38,465 nucleotides of DNA from Lingula anatina (GCF_001039355.2 NW_019775719.1:199664-238128); one strand, 5' to 3'; numbered from the stretch's first letter, positions 1 to 12,834 are shown. Numbers and translations: made by a program. Notes: generated from the letters alone by a model not told the origin.

Positions 1-1750
1 AAAAAAAAAAAAAAAAAAAATCAGAAAAAAAGAAACCACAATAGATAACCAACATGTATGTAATAAGAACACCACACAATGAATGCTTCAAAATTGCATT
101 GCAGATTATCCCGTTTCATTACTCTATCAAACAGATTTCTCCTAGAAACCACCTATCTTTCCATTCTCCTGGTAAAAATGCCACAAAGCTTTAGAAAATA
201 AAGCAACTCCTGAACTATTAGATGACAGTAATAGACCACAGTTCAGGAAAATGTCACATTTGCATCCATCATTTCTCCTGTAATAAAAATCTGTTGCATT
301 TCTTGGTAAGACAGGGTGGAGGTGAGGTCCCGCAGGAGATGCAGAGATAGTGGGACATTGACGTTTCAGGGCTTGGTGAGGCCTCATATGGGAAGAAAAA
401 TATGAGGCAACATACAATTATGAGATGAAAGTAGAAAGTAAAGGGAGGGGGGCTTCAAAAGGGTTATAGCTATACTATACGGTTTAAGTAATATGTGGCT
501 GTAAAAGGGTGGACAGATATAACATGTATAGGGATTTCTAAGATTGAAATCAAGGTAAATACTAGCTGGAATATTGGGGTAGGGCAAGGCTTTAGTTGGG
601 GTAAACTTATGGCTCCCAAAAAAACTGTATATCTGAAATATATTGGTACATTACAGCAAGATGTTAGTAACAAGGGGGGTTATGAGAGCTCTTTCATGTG
701 TTGGGGGGGGGGGGGGAGGGGTGTAAAATATGAGATGGAATTAAGCCACCTTTAAAAGATCAACCAATGCAATTCCTTTGTAAAAACAATATACGAAATC
801 TATACTGTTATAACTCTCTCAATTTGACTAAAAACTGATAAATCTTTCCTAAAATATTCTTTCTTCTGCATAATTACCCCTAAAAACATGATGTCAAAAA
901 TAAACAAAAAATTCTTGACGAAGAAACCATGTTCCCGTGACCAAGCTATTCAAAAACTCATGTCTTTAAATGACAACAAATTTAAAATCAGATATTTATA
1001 AGTAATTACCATAATTCTAGCTTTATATCCCCTAACAGAGTTAGACCCTGCCACTTGTTCAGTCTGACAGCCTTTTCAGAAATAAAATCATTTCACATCA
1101 TAAAAGTGTTTCTAGAAAATTTCAACAGATCAAAACATGCCAATTCTTTTCCATTTTAGACACCAAAACACCACATCAATATCAAATAATTAAATAGTCT
1201 TTCAAGCAAGTTCTTTTAAGTCTTTAGCCTCCACCTCCTCCTTATTTATAACAGAAATAAACAATTAACCTATAACACCTGCCATTTCTCATATCAATAC
1301 TATAGTTGTATCCCCACGTCTTCATGCATAAACATTTTATATCACCTGTCAGATATGTCGTTACATCTAAATGATCAAAACTGAAGGCAAGTTCATTCAC
1401 TGACAAGCTGTATTCTGCACGTCAACAGCTATATACCCATATTTCCATCCATTCCCCTCTCTGGCACTCTGAGTGATGAATCAAACAGCTTTTTTTTCTT
1501 TACACCGATGAAATAAACATGGCTAGGTGCAGATCCATGCTTCTGAGCTGTCACCAAAAGTGAAATCTATTTGCACTGATCTGATAAGCTATCTGCTCAC
1601 AATTTGAATTTTTATCACTTTTTTCCACATGAGCTATCAGGATGAATCAGACAGAAGCCAGCTGCATCTGAGACCTAATCTAAAAGTGCATGGTCCCCAT
1701 TTGTTGGCTGGTTGCTTGGATGGATGGATGGATGGATGGATGGATGGATG

Positions 1751-1803
<53 letters not shown>

Positions 1804-4800
1804 CACAAACCTTTTGTATAGCAAAATAGCTGTCTCTGATGGAATCTAGCTGGCTGCACACATTCTTCAGTTTCCACTTGACATTAAAAGCTTTTTCATC
1901 AGCAGCCACCCTGCACAAAATCCTGGCCCTCTATATGATAAGACTTCAAAGATACAGTTTACAGTTAAACAGCTCCTAATTGTTCCATCTTTTGTAACTT
2001 GAGGTCTTTGTTGCCAAGCAAATTAAAAGGAAACAAAGCAGCCAAATGGTGGTTTTGTTCAGTGAATATGCTAATAGTATGGTTAATTTCATCACAAGGA
2101 AGGAAAAAAAGGCGCTGGGTCGATTGTTCATCTGTCTCCATGGTACGACAGCGTAAGATAGGGTGAAGAATTATGCATAGTTATTACAGAAATCAAATTG
2201 TCAATTGAATCCCAGGGGACAGAAACTAAATCTTGGTAATTGAAGCGGACAACTGGCAGCACGAGAAGACAATATGCAGTCGGCAGAATATCTTCTGCCT
2301 TCATATCTTTATAAAAAAATAACAACAAGGAAATAAAACCCTTAAACACAGTCAAAATCCAACTCCATTGTTGCTTAATGCAGGAAACTGTTTGAAATGC
2401 CAGCCTTGATTATTTTAACCAAAGGAAAGTGATAGAAAGCAATCAGTTCTATTCACATTCAATTCAAATTCCCAGCCAGTGGTAAGTCCCCTTTTAATTA
2501 ATTAGTTCTCCTGTCATGACCCTCTGTTAAGTCCTTGCTATCAGCTCCCTAGGCCTGTGGATTAATATATGGGAAGGTCCTCCTTAATTAAGCCAGGGAG
2601 GAGTGAATTGCATGGTGATCACCACAGAGGCGGGAGGGTCTCCACCCACCACACATGGCCAGCAAGCTGCTGCCTTTCAGAACGGCCAACCGGACAGGTC
2701 ATCTTGTTATGTCCATCTGGGTCCTGAATCTCTCTGATTGTCTTCAGGTTTTAATTGGCAAAGACATAACACTGGCAGATCTAAGGTTTTATAAAAAGTG
2801 GTGGTGGTCAGATGGGAGTAGGGGGTGCATGGGGTAGGTAAGGAGGGGTGGGGGTTAAAAAAAAAAGGGGAGGGAGACAGGGGTATAATATTATATTAAT
2901 TTCATTTAGAATTTCCCCCCCATGTCATTTATGTAATATACTTATGGATCACTTGTTTTTTATTTTCACAATTATTATTACTTTTTTTTTTTAGGGGGGG
3001 GGGGTGAGGGAGAGGAGGGAGGGGCAGCAGTGATGGAAGAGCAATGCAATTTTACCACTTTAATATATACTTGATGAATTAAACTTTTATTATCACAGAG
3101 TGATTGAAAATTCAGTAGATAAAATTTTGGGCTTATGACATAAAGTTACATAAAAAGAGATCAAGGGAAAGAAAACAATGACAGACTAAAACAACATGAT
3201 GATTCACATATTATGCAGTCAAGCATAATCCAAATCTACTGAAGGCTGGAAGATGATACATAAAATTTATGCTTTAAAAGACCATAACCCAGGCCTTTCC
3301 CAAAATGAAATGGTCACATTAGCATTTATCCCTTACAAGAAGGGGGGGGGGGCGGGGGGGGTGGAGAGATGGACAAGAGGCTCAAGAAAACTTAATATGT
3401 ATTCCTCAAATCCGTATCTATTTGTGTGAGTATTTTGTTCATAATATTTAGATTTTACTTCAAACAACACTTAACTAAAAAAAAAAAACAAACTCAAAAT
3501 AGATATGTCTATATGCCAATGTTGTGGCACTGATGGTGACAGAATTATTTTGCATTTTTTCACAAACAGCCACACATGATGTAGACCCAATAAGAACATA
3601 TTAAAAACATGTGCACGCATCCTGGACCTCCTATTTAGAACCACACAAGACGGCTGTCACTGCTGTCACTGTTCCACTGATAGGTATTATGAGATCACTA
3701 CTGTTTTGTAGGAAAACAAAAGCAGTTTGTATTGAAACAGAGAAATGTCATAATGCTGTCAAAACTGGGACAACAGTGCCCTTGTAGCTGATTTCATAAC
3801 ATAATCCTGTAAAGTACTATTATCAAAGAAAGTTTTTGTAAAAAAAGTATGTGTTACACATTTTCTGAGCTAACAAAGAGAAACTTGTTTTGTACTGCTT
3901 TCAAAACTACTTTCACTGCTTTCAAAATGGATTAAACCTTCCTGTCCCATACTAAAACAAATTCCTCACGACAGATTTGTTCACTAATAACAACAAAAAA
4001 TATCCCAATTACATAGTATACTGTTTCTGGTTTTCATTTCTCCTACTATAAATGTACCAAAATACAAAATCATACTGGGTTATCAGCTTCTTAACTGTTA
4101 GTTTATATATTTCATACATGTAATCTTAAATCTATTAAGTCTGTTACATGAATGTATATTGGAAAATTGCTATATTAAAATTAAAAAATGATAAACGAAT
4201 GTTATTACATATGAATGGATGACAAATTTCAAATAAAAAAGTTTTTATATTTTCTTTTGTTTTTTAAGAACTGGATACAATCATTGCTGGTATTGTCTAC
4301 ATACATGTAGCACAGTAAGGAAATACAGTTCAAAGGAATCCCTGTGTCTGCACAATTCTCCAAAACTTCACTCACCTCCTGAAGTCCAACTCCACACCAG
4401 AGACAGCCACACAGAACATCCCAGTCTCAAATTATTGATTCTGAGCTAAATCAACTTAATGGTATGAATTTGAGAAAGTGCTTTCTAAATGCAAAGTGTG
4501 ACTGTACAAAAAGAGGACTATTAAGCCAAGCCATACAATGCACAAAAATTGATTTCATTTCACTGTTAAGTGATGTAATGTCCCGGGTAATTAACTTTTG
4601 ATTGCTGCTATCATAGCATCTTAATTCCCTCATACAATATGCTGCCTTTTATGACAGTCTAATTCTTTTCTCCTGACAGATCCCAATGAACTTAACAAGT
4701 CACTTTATTTATATCAGCTGTCCACTGGGATGCATTGGTCTGCTTTATCTGTCTGTCTGTCCGTCCGTCTGGCTCCCCATACCTCTAGAGTGCTAACATT

Positions 4801-7800
4801 TGCCTCTTGTCCCCAACAAGTCCACGTGATAGAATGTGTAGACAATGTATAGTAATAGAGTTGCACTCAAACATCCAGATTTTTATAACTTTTTATGAAG
4901 ACTGCTCAGCTTACAAGGACACAAGACCATCCTCTTTATAGTTATACCTTGGTACTTGGTACTTGGTTTTAGCAAATTAAAGTCTATGTAATCAGCAACT
5001 GCTATCAGCAATTAGTGTAATTTAAAAGTGTGGACATATTAATATTAAGATATCAAAGTTAAGTAAATAGATTAGTACTGCAAATGATTTGTACCATACT
5101 CACTTATTTATTTCCTTTTTTGGAAAAAACATTCTAATATATGCACTTAAGACTCAACATTTATAATTTGGGATAACAGAACTTTGTATGAAGCAAAATT
5201 TTATGTATTTATTTGTTTATTTTTTGTGTAGTCCATTTGTACAAAAATTAAGATACTAAAGATACAAAAAATATCAATTACTTTTTTCTTTGTATGCGGT
5301 GGTAATCTGATTTGCCCCATCAGATTGAATAATTGGCACTTCTACTACATCAAAAGAAAAATAATAATGATGTTTATTTCAAATTGTTCAGTTTTTCAGC
5401 AATGTTTCACATAAGAACTATGGTTCTCCAACATCTCACAGACACCAAAATAATGGGGATCAATGTTCTAACATTAGCTCTTAATAAGTAACCAACTTGA
5501 CTTTCATAGCAAATAATGAAAAAAAAAATGTTCAAAATTTTCAGCTGTTCATTACAGACAGATGATAATGAAAAAAAAACAGTTTTTCCACTGATATATG
5601 CTGTTTCTTCTACTTTAATTGTGATAGTAATATGATGGGACTGCTCACCCATCATCAGCCTTTGTTTCAAGATTCCAGCTCAATTGCATATTCATTAGAT
5701 GCAAACGAATGTATATTTTTATCATTCAAAGACAGATCAATTCCTGTACCAATCAGAAAAACAAAACACCCATGAATGGCATGTGTGAGAAGACTCTCAA
5801 TCAGACAGAACTTGGCTCGGTATCAGATCACTTTCCATACTGAATAATGGCAATTAAGTTCTTTTGTTTCAAGATACTATCAATATCAATGTTCAGTTTC
5901 TAATGCAGTTAATTTCTTCATTAGCTCTGTCAGCTGGAATACCTGAGTCATTAAAATGAAATTTAACCAGAGAAAGAGAATATTTAGTGAAAATTATCAG
6001 TCTTCAACATCATGGTGTCTTGACTGCTGCCAAAAAGTAAGCTGGCCTGTACATTTCCTATGTACACGTAATGAAGTCGAGTTCACACTTTATAAACCTG
6101 TAGTCACTTTTGATCTTAAGATGTTTGTTAAAATGAAGAATCATTATGTGTGAAAATGTGCCTGCGATTCAAAACTTTAAAAGGCAAGATTTTGAAATCC
6201 ACACAAAATGTCCTAAATTTAATAAAATCCATTCATATTTTTCAAAATGACCAAGCAATTTAGGTGAATAACATATCATTTACACAGAACAATTTATTTC
6301 AGCCTTTAGAGTGGAATTTTAAGAACTTTTGTTGGACAGTTTAGTGGAGAGAAAGGGAACATTGATGAAATTAATGAGTCCATCTTCAGGAAAAGTTGAC
6401 TGCAGGACCTCTTGCAGAGACTATATTTGTATATGACAGACCTGAAAACTGCTCTGTTCTTACCAGTGGCTATATATTAGGATCTAAAAGAAATCTGTGC
6501 TATATAGCCACAGAAATAAAATTGCATCAGCTTTTAGTACCAAATCATATTGATTCATCTTTTCAAAGTGACAAATCCATTCCATGATTTTTTTCATTTC
6601 GTTCCAATTAATATCCCACAGTACCCTAATCCTCTGCTTAGCCCAACTATTTTTTACAATAAAGCCCCATCATTTTCCAAGCTGGATATCGAGATCGAGA
6701 GTCTGTGTCCTAGTGTGCATCCAAAGCACCAAATCCATGCTGTGCTCTTTTCCGTAACACTATTAAATATTCTTATCACTAACATGAAAGCCCGAGAGAT
6801 TTCAGCTCTACGAACAGTTCACAAAGAAGCGGCGTCTTTCCTATCTGGTGCCAGGCAACCCTCTGTCCTAGGAAACACAGGACACAAATGATGGCTGACC
6901 CAGGCTTCCTCGTCTACAGGTTATTGCCAATATCTTTGCGGAAAGTCTTCTCCTAGATCTACCCTTGTGTAATTCATCACTCAACCAACATCATGACTTA
7001 AAAGACTCAGACGTCTCATTAATAAGTGTGAAAGGAGTAGATTAAAGCTTTGAATAGGCACATTAATAACCTTTCATTTAATGGCACGGAAAAAGATTGG
7101 CAAAGATGAGGCTTTAATTAAGCAACTATTTTTTTTGCTGGGCAGCATCTCTTTTTCAGATCCATCTGGGAGTAAACACAATGCCAACAGCCAGTAAGTG
7201 GTGTTGGTGGTATTAAGGAGAAAAGTTTAAACATAAAGCACCAATCAATGCCAATGGAAAGCTATACTTATTACAGTCATAGGTTGCCAACTCCGCTATT
7301 TGAGCATATTCTTCAATTGGGACGCGTTTACAACTGTGCCAACTTAAACTAGAAATAGTGTACCTGATTTTACCAATAGTTTAACATGGAATTTGATTTC
7401 CCTACTATAATAAGGCAGTTGTGGGTGGGAGGAGTCCTGTAGGGTACATTCATATATTCTGCTAATATAAGACATCATTTTCACTGCTGCATTTATAAGC
7501 CATGTACATTGTGCAATTGAAAAAAAAAAATACACAGATCAACTGAAAATCAAGTCACCACCAGTACAGGAACACAAAAACACTCATTTGGAAATTGATA
7601 AAAAATAAAATAAAAAGTGTCAATGTCAGATACAATATACTTATTTGATATACAGACCTAGTTGTGCCCCCTAGCAAATGACTAAATACTGTTTATGCCA
7701 AGCATGCACTAAATGTGCAAAAGTGGAGGTTTGAAAATGAAGGAGCTGGCAAGTTTTCTGAAGCTCGTGGTACCACCTACCAGTAGAATTAAGTTATCCT

Positions 7801-8210
7801 GACATATACCACTATACATAACAATGCACATGCCATACACTATTCGCACATAACAGGACAATGTTTTAATGTATCAGAGGAGCTAGAAGCAATGCCACCC
7901 TAGACACAACCTGCTGCAATGGACAGGTGTGATATTGGGTACATGGAACAGTCTCAGACAACAGCTGGTCCCTGCTAGTTTAAAACAAAGAACTAAAATC
8001 CAAAGTTGGTTTTAAGGGACAGTTAAGTAAGATTTTTTTAAAAACACACTTTAAGTACATAAATCACTGCTTGTTGCAGTTATTAGAGGATAAGTAATGT
8101 TTTGATTATTTTTAATAATAGATCAATGTCATAATTGAATTTATGTTCCCCAATATCATTTCTTTACTTTTCCAGATTGTTTCAGAGTTATGGCAAGTAT
8201 GAGACAAGTA
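1..8210. other. Non-coding stretch: no gene found
   Basis: AT-rich DNA with a poly-A run at 1-20, G-runs at 703-716, 2994-3004 and 3342-3361, the GGAT/GA microsatellite, and CTGT/CCGT repeats at 4748-4770. Sub-regions near 2460-2640, 5640-5960 and 6790-7160 are less simple and contain several TAATTA/ATTAAT-type homeodomain words, as in intronic enhancers, but I cannot test conservation. The longest ORFs (about 90-113 codons) have no recognisable domain. Confidence 0.6.
1718..1800 (+). repeat. Compound microsatellite (GGAT)n(GA)n
   Basis: About nine GGAT units (1718-1754) run straight into about 23 GA units (1755-1800). Confidence 0.95.
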
Positions 8211-8604
8211 GGCCATTCACATCAAAACATTAACCATGGTCGAGTTTACTCCGAATAAACTGCAGTCAACCAAACCGCGTCCAAACCGCCTTCACACTGA
8301 CACCAGTAGCAATCAGTAGCAGTAGAATCTCAGCAAGCATACTTCCTGTTGAGCATGCGCTCTTACTAGAATCTGTGCAACATGACGGGAACTTAAATGA
8401 CGATACACTTGTGCGCGTGTGCTTCATATGTAAACATCCGGTCTTGACCGCAGTCAGGAGTTTACTCCCATTATACCCACCTCCCGATCTGGGTTTATTT
8501 CGACCGCGGTCAGGGCTACGTCATCCGTTCACATTAGAAAAGTTAACCGCGATAGGACCAAGGTCAGGCCTTGACCGCGGTTAAAAGTACTAGTGTGAAT
8601 GGGG
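8211..8604. mobile_element. 394-bp MITE with imperfect terminal inverted repeats and TA target duplication
   Basis: The left end GGCCATTCAC followed by TTAACCATGGTC (8211-8242 region) is mirrored at the right end by GACCGCGGTTAA and GTGAATGGGG (8573-8604), an imperfect inverted repeat of about 30 bp. TA lies directly outside both ends (8209-8210 and 8605-8606), as expected of TA-targeting elements such as Tc1/mariner. The interior is richer in GC and CpG than the flanks and carries several variants of GACCGCGGTC (near 8445, 8501 and 8572). No transposase ORF, so it is non-autonomous. Confidence 0.7.
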
Positions 8605-9658
8605 TAAAGGAGGATCAAAAGTTGGTTAGTCAGAGAAATATACTGTTTACCCTAGGAATTATTTGTAGTAAAATCTTTCATTGTTTCAATTAAGATTGAA
8701 ATTAAAAACAAATCATACTTCCTTCACTTAAACCACAGCAAATCAGTAGTCATCCATATTAGACCAGCTTTAGATAAAAGAAAAAACAGCCTGTGTAAGT
8801 AATCGAACACAACTTTGGATAGCAATAAAGAAATGGCTCAGTGGCGTAATGGACAGAGTTTGGGGGTTGCTTATGATGGAATACCAAAAAGAAAAAATTC
8901 AATTTCTTATTTAGGTTGGAAAAAATTATATCCGGTAAATGCTGCAGATATCATGGAACAAATCTTAATAAAATTTTCAGCCTTTAAGTAATCATAATAA
9001 CGACATCAGTCTAAGAGATTTACAGGCATACAATGACCAGTAGATAATTATCCAGCACAAAAATGAAATTTTCCTAGAAAATTCTGTGCTTTTTCCCTAA
9101 TCACCAACTTATATTCTCTCCAAAATTATGATCTACAAAACCTCTGTGAAATTTACAAGAAAACATCCCAACGACAATAAATCAAAAGAAAAAGTAAACG
9201 AATAAATGACTGAATAAAAATTTTTTTTTCAATGCACATAAAAAATGAAAACTTCAAAGCATCAATATCCCTGACATGTCCTATATATCTGCGAGATAAT
9301 GGATAATTTCCAGGTAAAGTAAAATTGGCCTACATGACAGTTGGGTCCCAGGTGCCAATACAGAAGACTAATGTATTTTACTGTCTGTAAAACCCATTTG
9401 TCGAGTACACTGACTCTGCGTATGCATTCCCTCATTTAGTGATAGTCCTACCCATTATGTCCTAGAGTGAAACCGATCTTCTGAAATCAAAACTCAGCCA
9501 AATCCCACACCACTTGAACTTTCCTGCCCAACAGAGGATGTGACAAATCATTCAATTTTTTGCTTCAATGATTTCTGAACCTCTCACACTTAATGATATT
9601 AAGATCCTTTCTACTCTCTATCACAGGCAGGGCAGCTTCAAATATTTATTTCTTTATT

Positions 9659-9692
9659 ACCTCCAACAAGGAGGTTATGTTTTTGTTCCTGT
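9659..9692 (+). mobile_element. Short fragment of a widespread interspersed repeat (ACCTCC..GGAGGTTATGTTTT type)
   Basis: ACCTCCAACAAGGAGGTTAT followed by GTTTTTGTTCCTGTT resembles the start of an interspersed repeat I have seen in many fish and invertebrate genomes (consensus near ACCTCCGCCAAGGAGGTTAT). Only this head is recognisable; the sequence after it is AT-rich and unremarkable. Confidence 0.45.
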
Positions 9693-9981
9693 TAATTATG
9701 GTAATTACTCTATATTTTCAATGGGCAAAAATTATCAAACTTTCAGATTCATCATTTTATAATCACTATATATAATAACTGAGCTGGATGTGAAAGATGA
9801 ACTTGGAAAATAAATTTAAAAGGGAACATGATTTGGATGTCATGACTGAGGCATGTTTGCTGCAATGCCTAATAAAATTCCAAGTCCTGTAAATGGCCTT
9901 ATAGCTTCATATACTCACATGTTCGACAAATCATACATGCACTGAATTAGGAATGTAATAGTACTTAAGTATATACTATTG

Positions 9982-9995
9982 GTTGCCAAAGCAAC
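9982..9995. promoter_or_regulatory. RFX X-box-like palindrome
   Basis: GTTGCC-AA-AGCAAC fits the RFX consensus GTNRCC(0-3)RGYAAC. It lies just left of the TG tract. No nearby gene is established, so its role is unknown. Confidence 0.25.
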
Positions 9996-10054
9996 AAAGA
10001 GAAAAGCATTTATAAACAAGCAAAGTGGCGGAGGGAAGGTCAGACAGACAGATG

Positions 10055-10325
10055 TATGTGTGTGTGTGTGTGTGTGTGCATGTGTGTGTGTGTGTCTGTG
10101 TTTGTTTGTCTGTATGCATGTGTGCACGTGTGTGTGTGTGTGTGTGTGTATGTGTGTGCATGTGTGTGTGTGTGTCTGTGTGCATGCATGTGTATACGTG
10201 TATGTGCATGTATGTGTGTCTATGTGTGTATGTGTGTGCGTGTATGTTTGCCTGTGTGCGTGTGCGTGTGTGTGTGGTTTTGTGTGTGGATGTATGTGTG
10301 TATGTATGTGAGTGTGCATGTGTGT
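10055..10325 (+). repeat. Long interrupted (TG)n tract
   Basis: About 270 bases of TG repeats broken by CATG, TATG and TTTG variants. Long ORFs on both strands here only encode Cys-Val or Thr-His runs and are not genes. Confidence 0.95.
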
Positions 10326-11119
10326 TTACATTGTACCAAGAGAGGGTGTGTGCTGTTGTTGAGTGTATGCCGTTCCATTCCTCAAGGGCACCATGAGCAT
10401 ATGATATCACAGCCACTAAATGGAAATGGGGGACACCATGCCAGTTTTGAATGTAAATAGCATTTAGGAGAAGCCATCCTTTGCCAAAAGTAAAATCATC
10501 CAGATTTTACTAAAAGGAAATCAAGATTCGGCAAAAATCCAAAGCTGTCTCTGGTGGCCGGAGAGCACTTTTACAGGACAGACTAGCCGGCACTTAGACA
10601 CATTACATCCAGAACCTACAAGTGCTCAGAGCTCTCTAATTGGATAATGCTACTGATTCCAAATGAAAACTTGGTTAGCTGTGCCCCCTGGGGCAACTTC
10701 CAATGAAAACAATGGCAGAAACGTATATGCTCCATTTCCCTGCTCAAATGTTAACATTTGTTTCCCTTTCCCAGTTTTTGGAATTGTTTTTAAATCTCTG
10801 AAAACACATACAGTATTTGGATTGAGATTTAATTTCCCCTGATTTTTGATTATTCCAATCTCTTAAAAATAGCCAAGTAAGTATGAAATTTAATCATAAT
10901 CTTTTTTTATCATTCAGCTTTTGATTTCACTGATCAAGCTGACAGCTCTATTGGGCAGTTACATCTGACTGCAATCACTCTTGGGAGATCAATTATATCT
11001 CTTAACAGGTTTATATATATGCACTGTATATGTATATACCATATATCCAGCAATTTCAAAAAGGGATTTTTTTTCTGAAAAAGACCTTTTTAGTGCAAAA
11101 CCTACAACCATTCATACCC

Positions 11120-11891
11120 TACACAGTAGAACCATAGAACCCAGGCCAGTAGCCAGGGGGAGGGTTCAGGGGGGAGGTTTAGAAAGAACCACCCCTTTTG
11201 GTGGGAAAGGGTCGACTCTGGGTAAAATTTGATCTAGATACATTAAGTTTTTATGGAAAAGGGTCCACTTTTTCAGAAAAAGAACCCCCTTTTGAAATTG
11301 CTGGCTACGGGCCTGGATCCTACTATAGCTAACTTGTACATTCAATTTTTATCCAGAGCAGACCTTTTCCCTGGCCCAAAGGTGTATTCTTTCCAACCAC
11401 CCATCCACCTTTCCCCCGCCCCAAACTCTCCTCTCCCCACCTATGAATCTCTGACCAATTGTTCTGCACTTGATTCATCTGACAGACAGATTGCCATATC
11501 TCTGACCAATTGTTATAATCTGGGATCAAGTAACAGATGGGGGACTTCAATGATGTAGTAAAAGACGGACTCTCAAGACACAATTATATTGATTTTGGTG
11601 AACTTTGACAGGCTGTGGAAATATATTTGAAACACTGTCTAATCTAATTCACTTCAGAATGACATCTTTTCAGACAAACAAGTTAATAATGTTTCAGATG
11701 GTGTCAAAGAAAATGAAAAGGGAGAAAAGTCCTAGGGAATTAAGTGATTAATAAATTCTTGCAAAATGAGACACTTCCAAAGTTAGCTGATGTCTAAAAA
11801 CTAACATGAATTAAAAGTCACCATGTGTTTAAATCAATGGAATCAACTTGTATTTTAATCTTGCACCCTGTAGCATATTTTTTAAAACAAG
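11120..11891 (+). repeat. Duplication 1, copy 1 (772 bp)
   Basis: Matches 12835-13606 at a constant offset of 1715 with only scattered substitutions (for example GATCCTACTA versus GATCCTTCTA). It contains foldback element A and then unremarkable AT-rich DNA. The copy ends directly at the N at 11892, so its right edge is a contig break, not a biological boundary. Confidence 0.9.
11141..11316. mobile_element. Foldback MITE, family A, copy 1
   Basis: Ends are CCAGGCCAGTAGCCAGG (11141-11157) and GCTGGCTACGGGCCTGG (11300-11316), inverted repeats matching at 15 of 17 positions. The interior has alternating G-rich and C-rich tracts with AAGAACCACCCCTTTT and AAGGGTCCACTTTTTC. The motif GGCTACGGGCCT is common in marine invertebrate repeats. 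No ORF of its own and no clear target duplication. Confidence 0.6.
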
Positions 11892-11892
11892 N
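11892..11892. other. Assembly ambiguity (single N) at duplication boundary
   Basis: A single N sits exactly where copy 1 of duplication 1 stops matching copy 2. It marks a join between contigs. Confidence 0.9.
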
Positions 11893-12070
11893 TCAGTTGC
11901 TGCTGCTGGTTAAGATTGGGTTGCCTGAGCGAAAAAAAAAACAAAAAAAAACGGCCCTGAACCCCCCCCCCCCCAACCTAGTATATTTGATCGCAGACAA
12001 CAATCAGCGGTCATCTTGGTCGCAGCGCACGACGGAGAGAGACCGTAGTACACAGTTCGGCTGCCGTGGC

Positions 12071-12405
12071 GAAGGCTACCTGTGTGCCGCACATACCGAT
12101 CTGCACGGAGGAGAGGCCGTAGTGCCGAGGCCGGCTTCTGCATGGAAGGCTACGTATGCGTCGGAGACACCGACCCGCAAACGGCGAGATGAGGACGCAT
12201 TCGTGCGTAAAGCTCCGCCCGACTTTAACGGTAAAGGCAACGAACCTGATCGCGGAAGACACATATCGCAGATGAAGGCTACCTGCACGTGCGCCATAGA
12301 CACTGATCGGCTGTCGTCTCGGTTTCAGTGCACGGAAAGGAGCAACGGTAACACTAAGCTTTCATAGTAAAGGTTATCTGGCCGTGGCTGACGCTAATCG
12401 TCGGC
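12071..12405 (+). repeat. Diverged repeat family with GAAGGCTAC-like heads
   Basis: Similar stretches begin near 12071 (GAAGGCTACCTGTGTGCC), 12147 (GAAGGCTACGTATGCGTC), 12275 (GAAGGCTACCTGCACGTG) and 12369 (AAAGGTTATCTGGCCGTG), each followed by an ACCGATC-like segment. Spacing is irregular (about 75-130 bases). Translated from each head they give related peptides (EGYLCAAHTD, EGYVCVGDTD, KGYLAVADAN), but the four are not in one open frame. Confidence 0.5.
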
Positions 12406-12438
12406 CGTCTCTACCTCCGTCCACTCCCGTTCAGAGCG

Positions 12439-12505
12439 CCAGGATCGTTTTTGAAAAACGACACTAGTTTCTGGCTGCCAGAATCGCTTTTGAAAAACAA
12501 CACTA
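12439..12505 (+). repeat. Two-copy direct repeat with a 15-bp palindrome
   Basis: CCAGGATCGTTTTTGAAAAA (12439) recurs as CCAGAATCGCTTTTGAAAAA (12478), 39 bases apart, each followed by CRACACTA. The first copy contains the perfect palindrome CGTTTTTGAAAAACG (12446-12460). Confidence 0.7.
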
Positions 12506-12717
12506 CTGATAACGATGCTGTTTTGCGGCCCTAGACAACAATACCGCTCTATCTATGGGCCATACACAGTGATCGGGTGAAAGTACGTGTATACTTTTGG
12601 TCGCAATTACCGACACTCACACATCATACATTATGGTAACTCTAAATAGATCGTCGGGAGAAGATAACAGAAGGCCTAGCGACGAACAGACAACTTCCGG
12701 TCAAAATTGACAGAATT

Positions 12718-12824
12718 CCATGAAATTCGAACTTTCGGAAGTTCTGAGCACCTCCATTTCATGAATTTCGGCCAGAACGATCTTTTCCCAAATTTAATTA
12801 TTTTCTACTGTTCGAAATTCATGG
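12718..12824. repeat. Inverted repeat near the right edge of the CpG-rich block
   Basis: CCATGAAATTCGAAC (12718-12732) is the near-perfect reverse complement of GTTCGAAATTCATGG (12810-12824), with one mismatched position. A related CATTTCATGAATTTCGG lies between them at 12756. The right arm ends 10 bases before duplication 1, so it may be an element terminus. Confidence 0.55.
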
Positions 12825-12834
12825 CACATTACCG

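Larger units (their letters stand above)
8607..11119. other. Non-coding stretch: no gene found
   Basis: Contains a possible tRNA-like A-box at 8834-8844, the short repeat fragment at 9659, the TG tract, and a denser segment at 10490-10740 with CTCTAATTGGATAATG. Nothing else recognised. Confidence 0.55.
11893..12834. other. CpG-rich 942-bp block of different composition, no identified gene
   Basis: Flanking DNA is AT-rich and CpG-poor. From about 11985 to 12680 CpG is dense (CGACGGAGAG, CCGTAGTGCCGAGG, CGGCGAGATG). The start has A-runs and a C13 run. It holds four diverged repeats beginning GAAGGCTAC (12071-12400), a two-copy repeat (12439-12505) and an inverted repeat (12718-12824). An open frame across 11825-12367 shows no known domain and includes the N. 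It could be an insertion on one allele, an unmethylated regulatory island, or a chimeric join. Confidence 0.7.

Noticed and set aside
4379-4442. Minus-strand exon-like segment with a strong donor GAG/gtgagt
   Set aside because: Its only open frame needs a phase that does not match the tentative minus-strand exon chain, and the acceptor is poor. It shows that strong cryptic donors occur by chance here.
6550-6891. 113-codon plus-strand ORF
   Set aside because: No domain, no splice context, and amino-acid composition typical of translated AT-rich non-coding DNA.
8834-8870. tRNA-like sequence TGGCTCAGTGGCGTAATGG
   Set aside because: It fits an A box, but no B box (GGTTCGAATCC type) follows and no cloverleaf can be drawn. 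At most an old SINE or tRNA fragment.
9915-10460. Several ORFs over 100 codons on both strands
   Set aside because: They are translations of a TG/CA repeat (Cys-Val, Thr-His) with no other signal.
11825-12367. 180-codon ORF through the CpG-rich block
   Set aside because: It spans the N, starts in the unrelated duplicated flank, has no recognisable domain, and lies in GC-rich DNA where stops are rarer.
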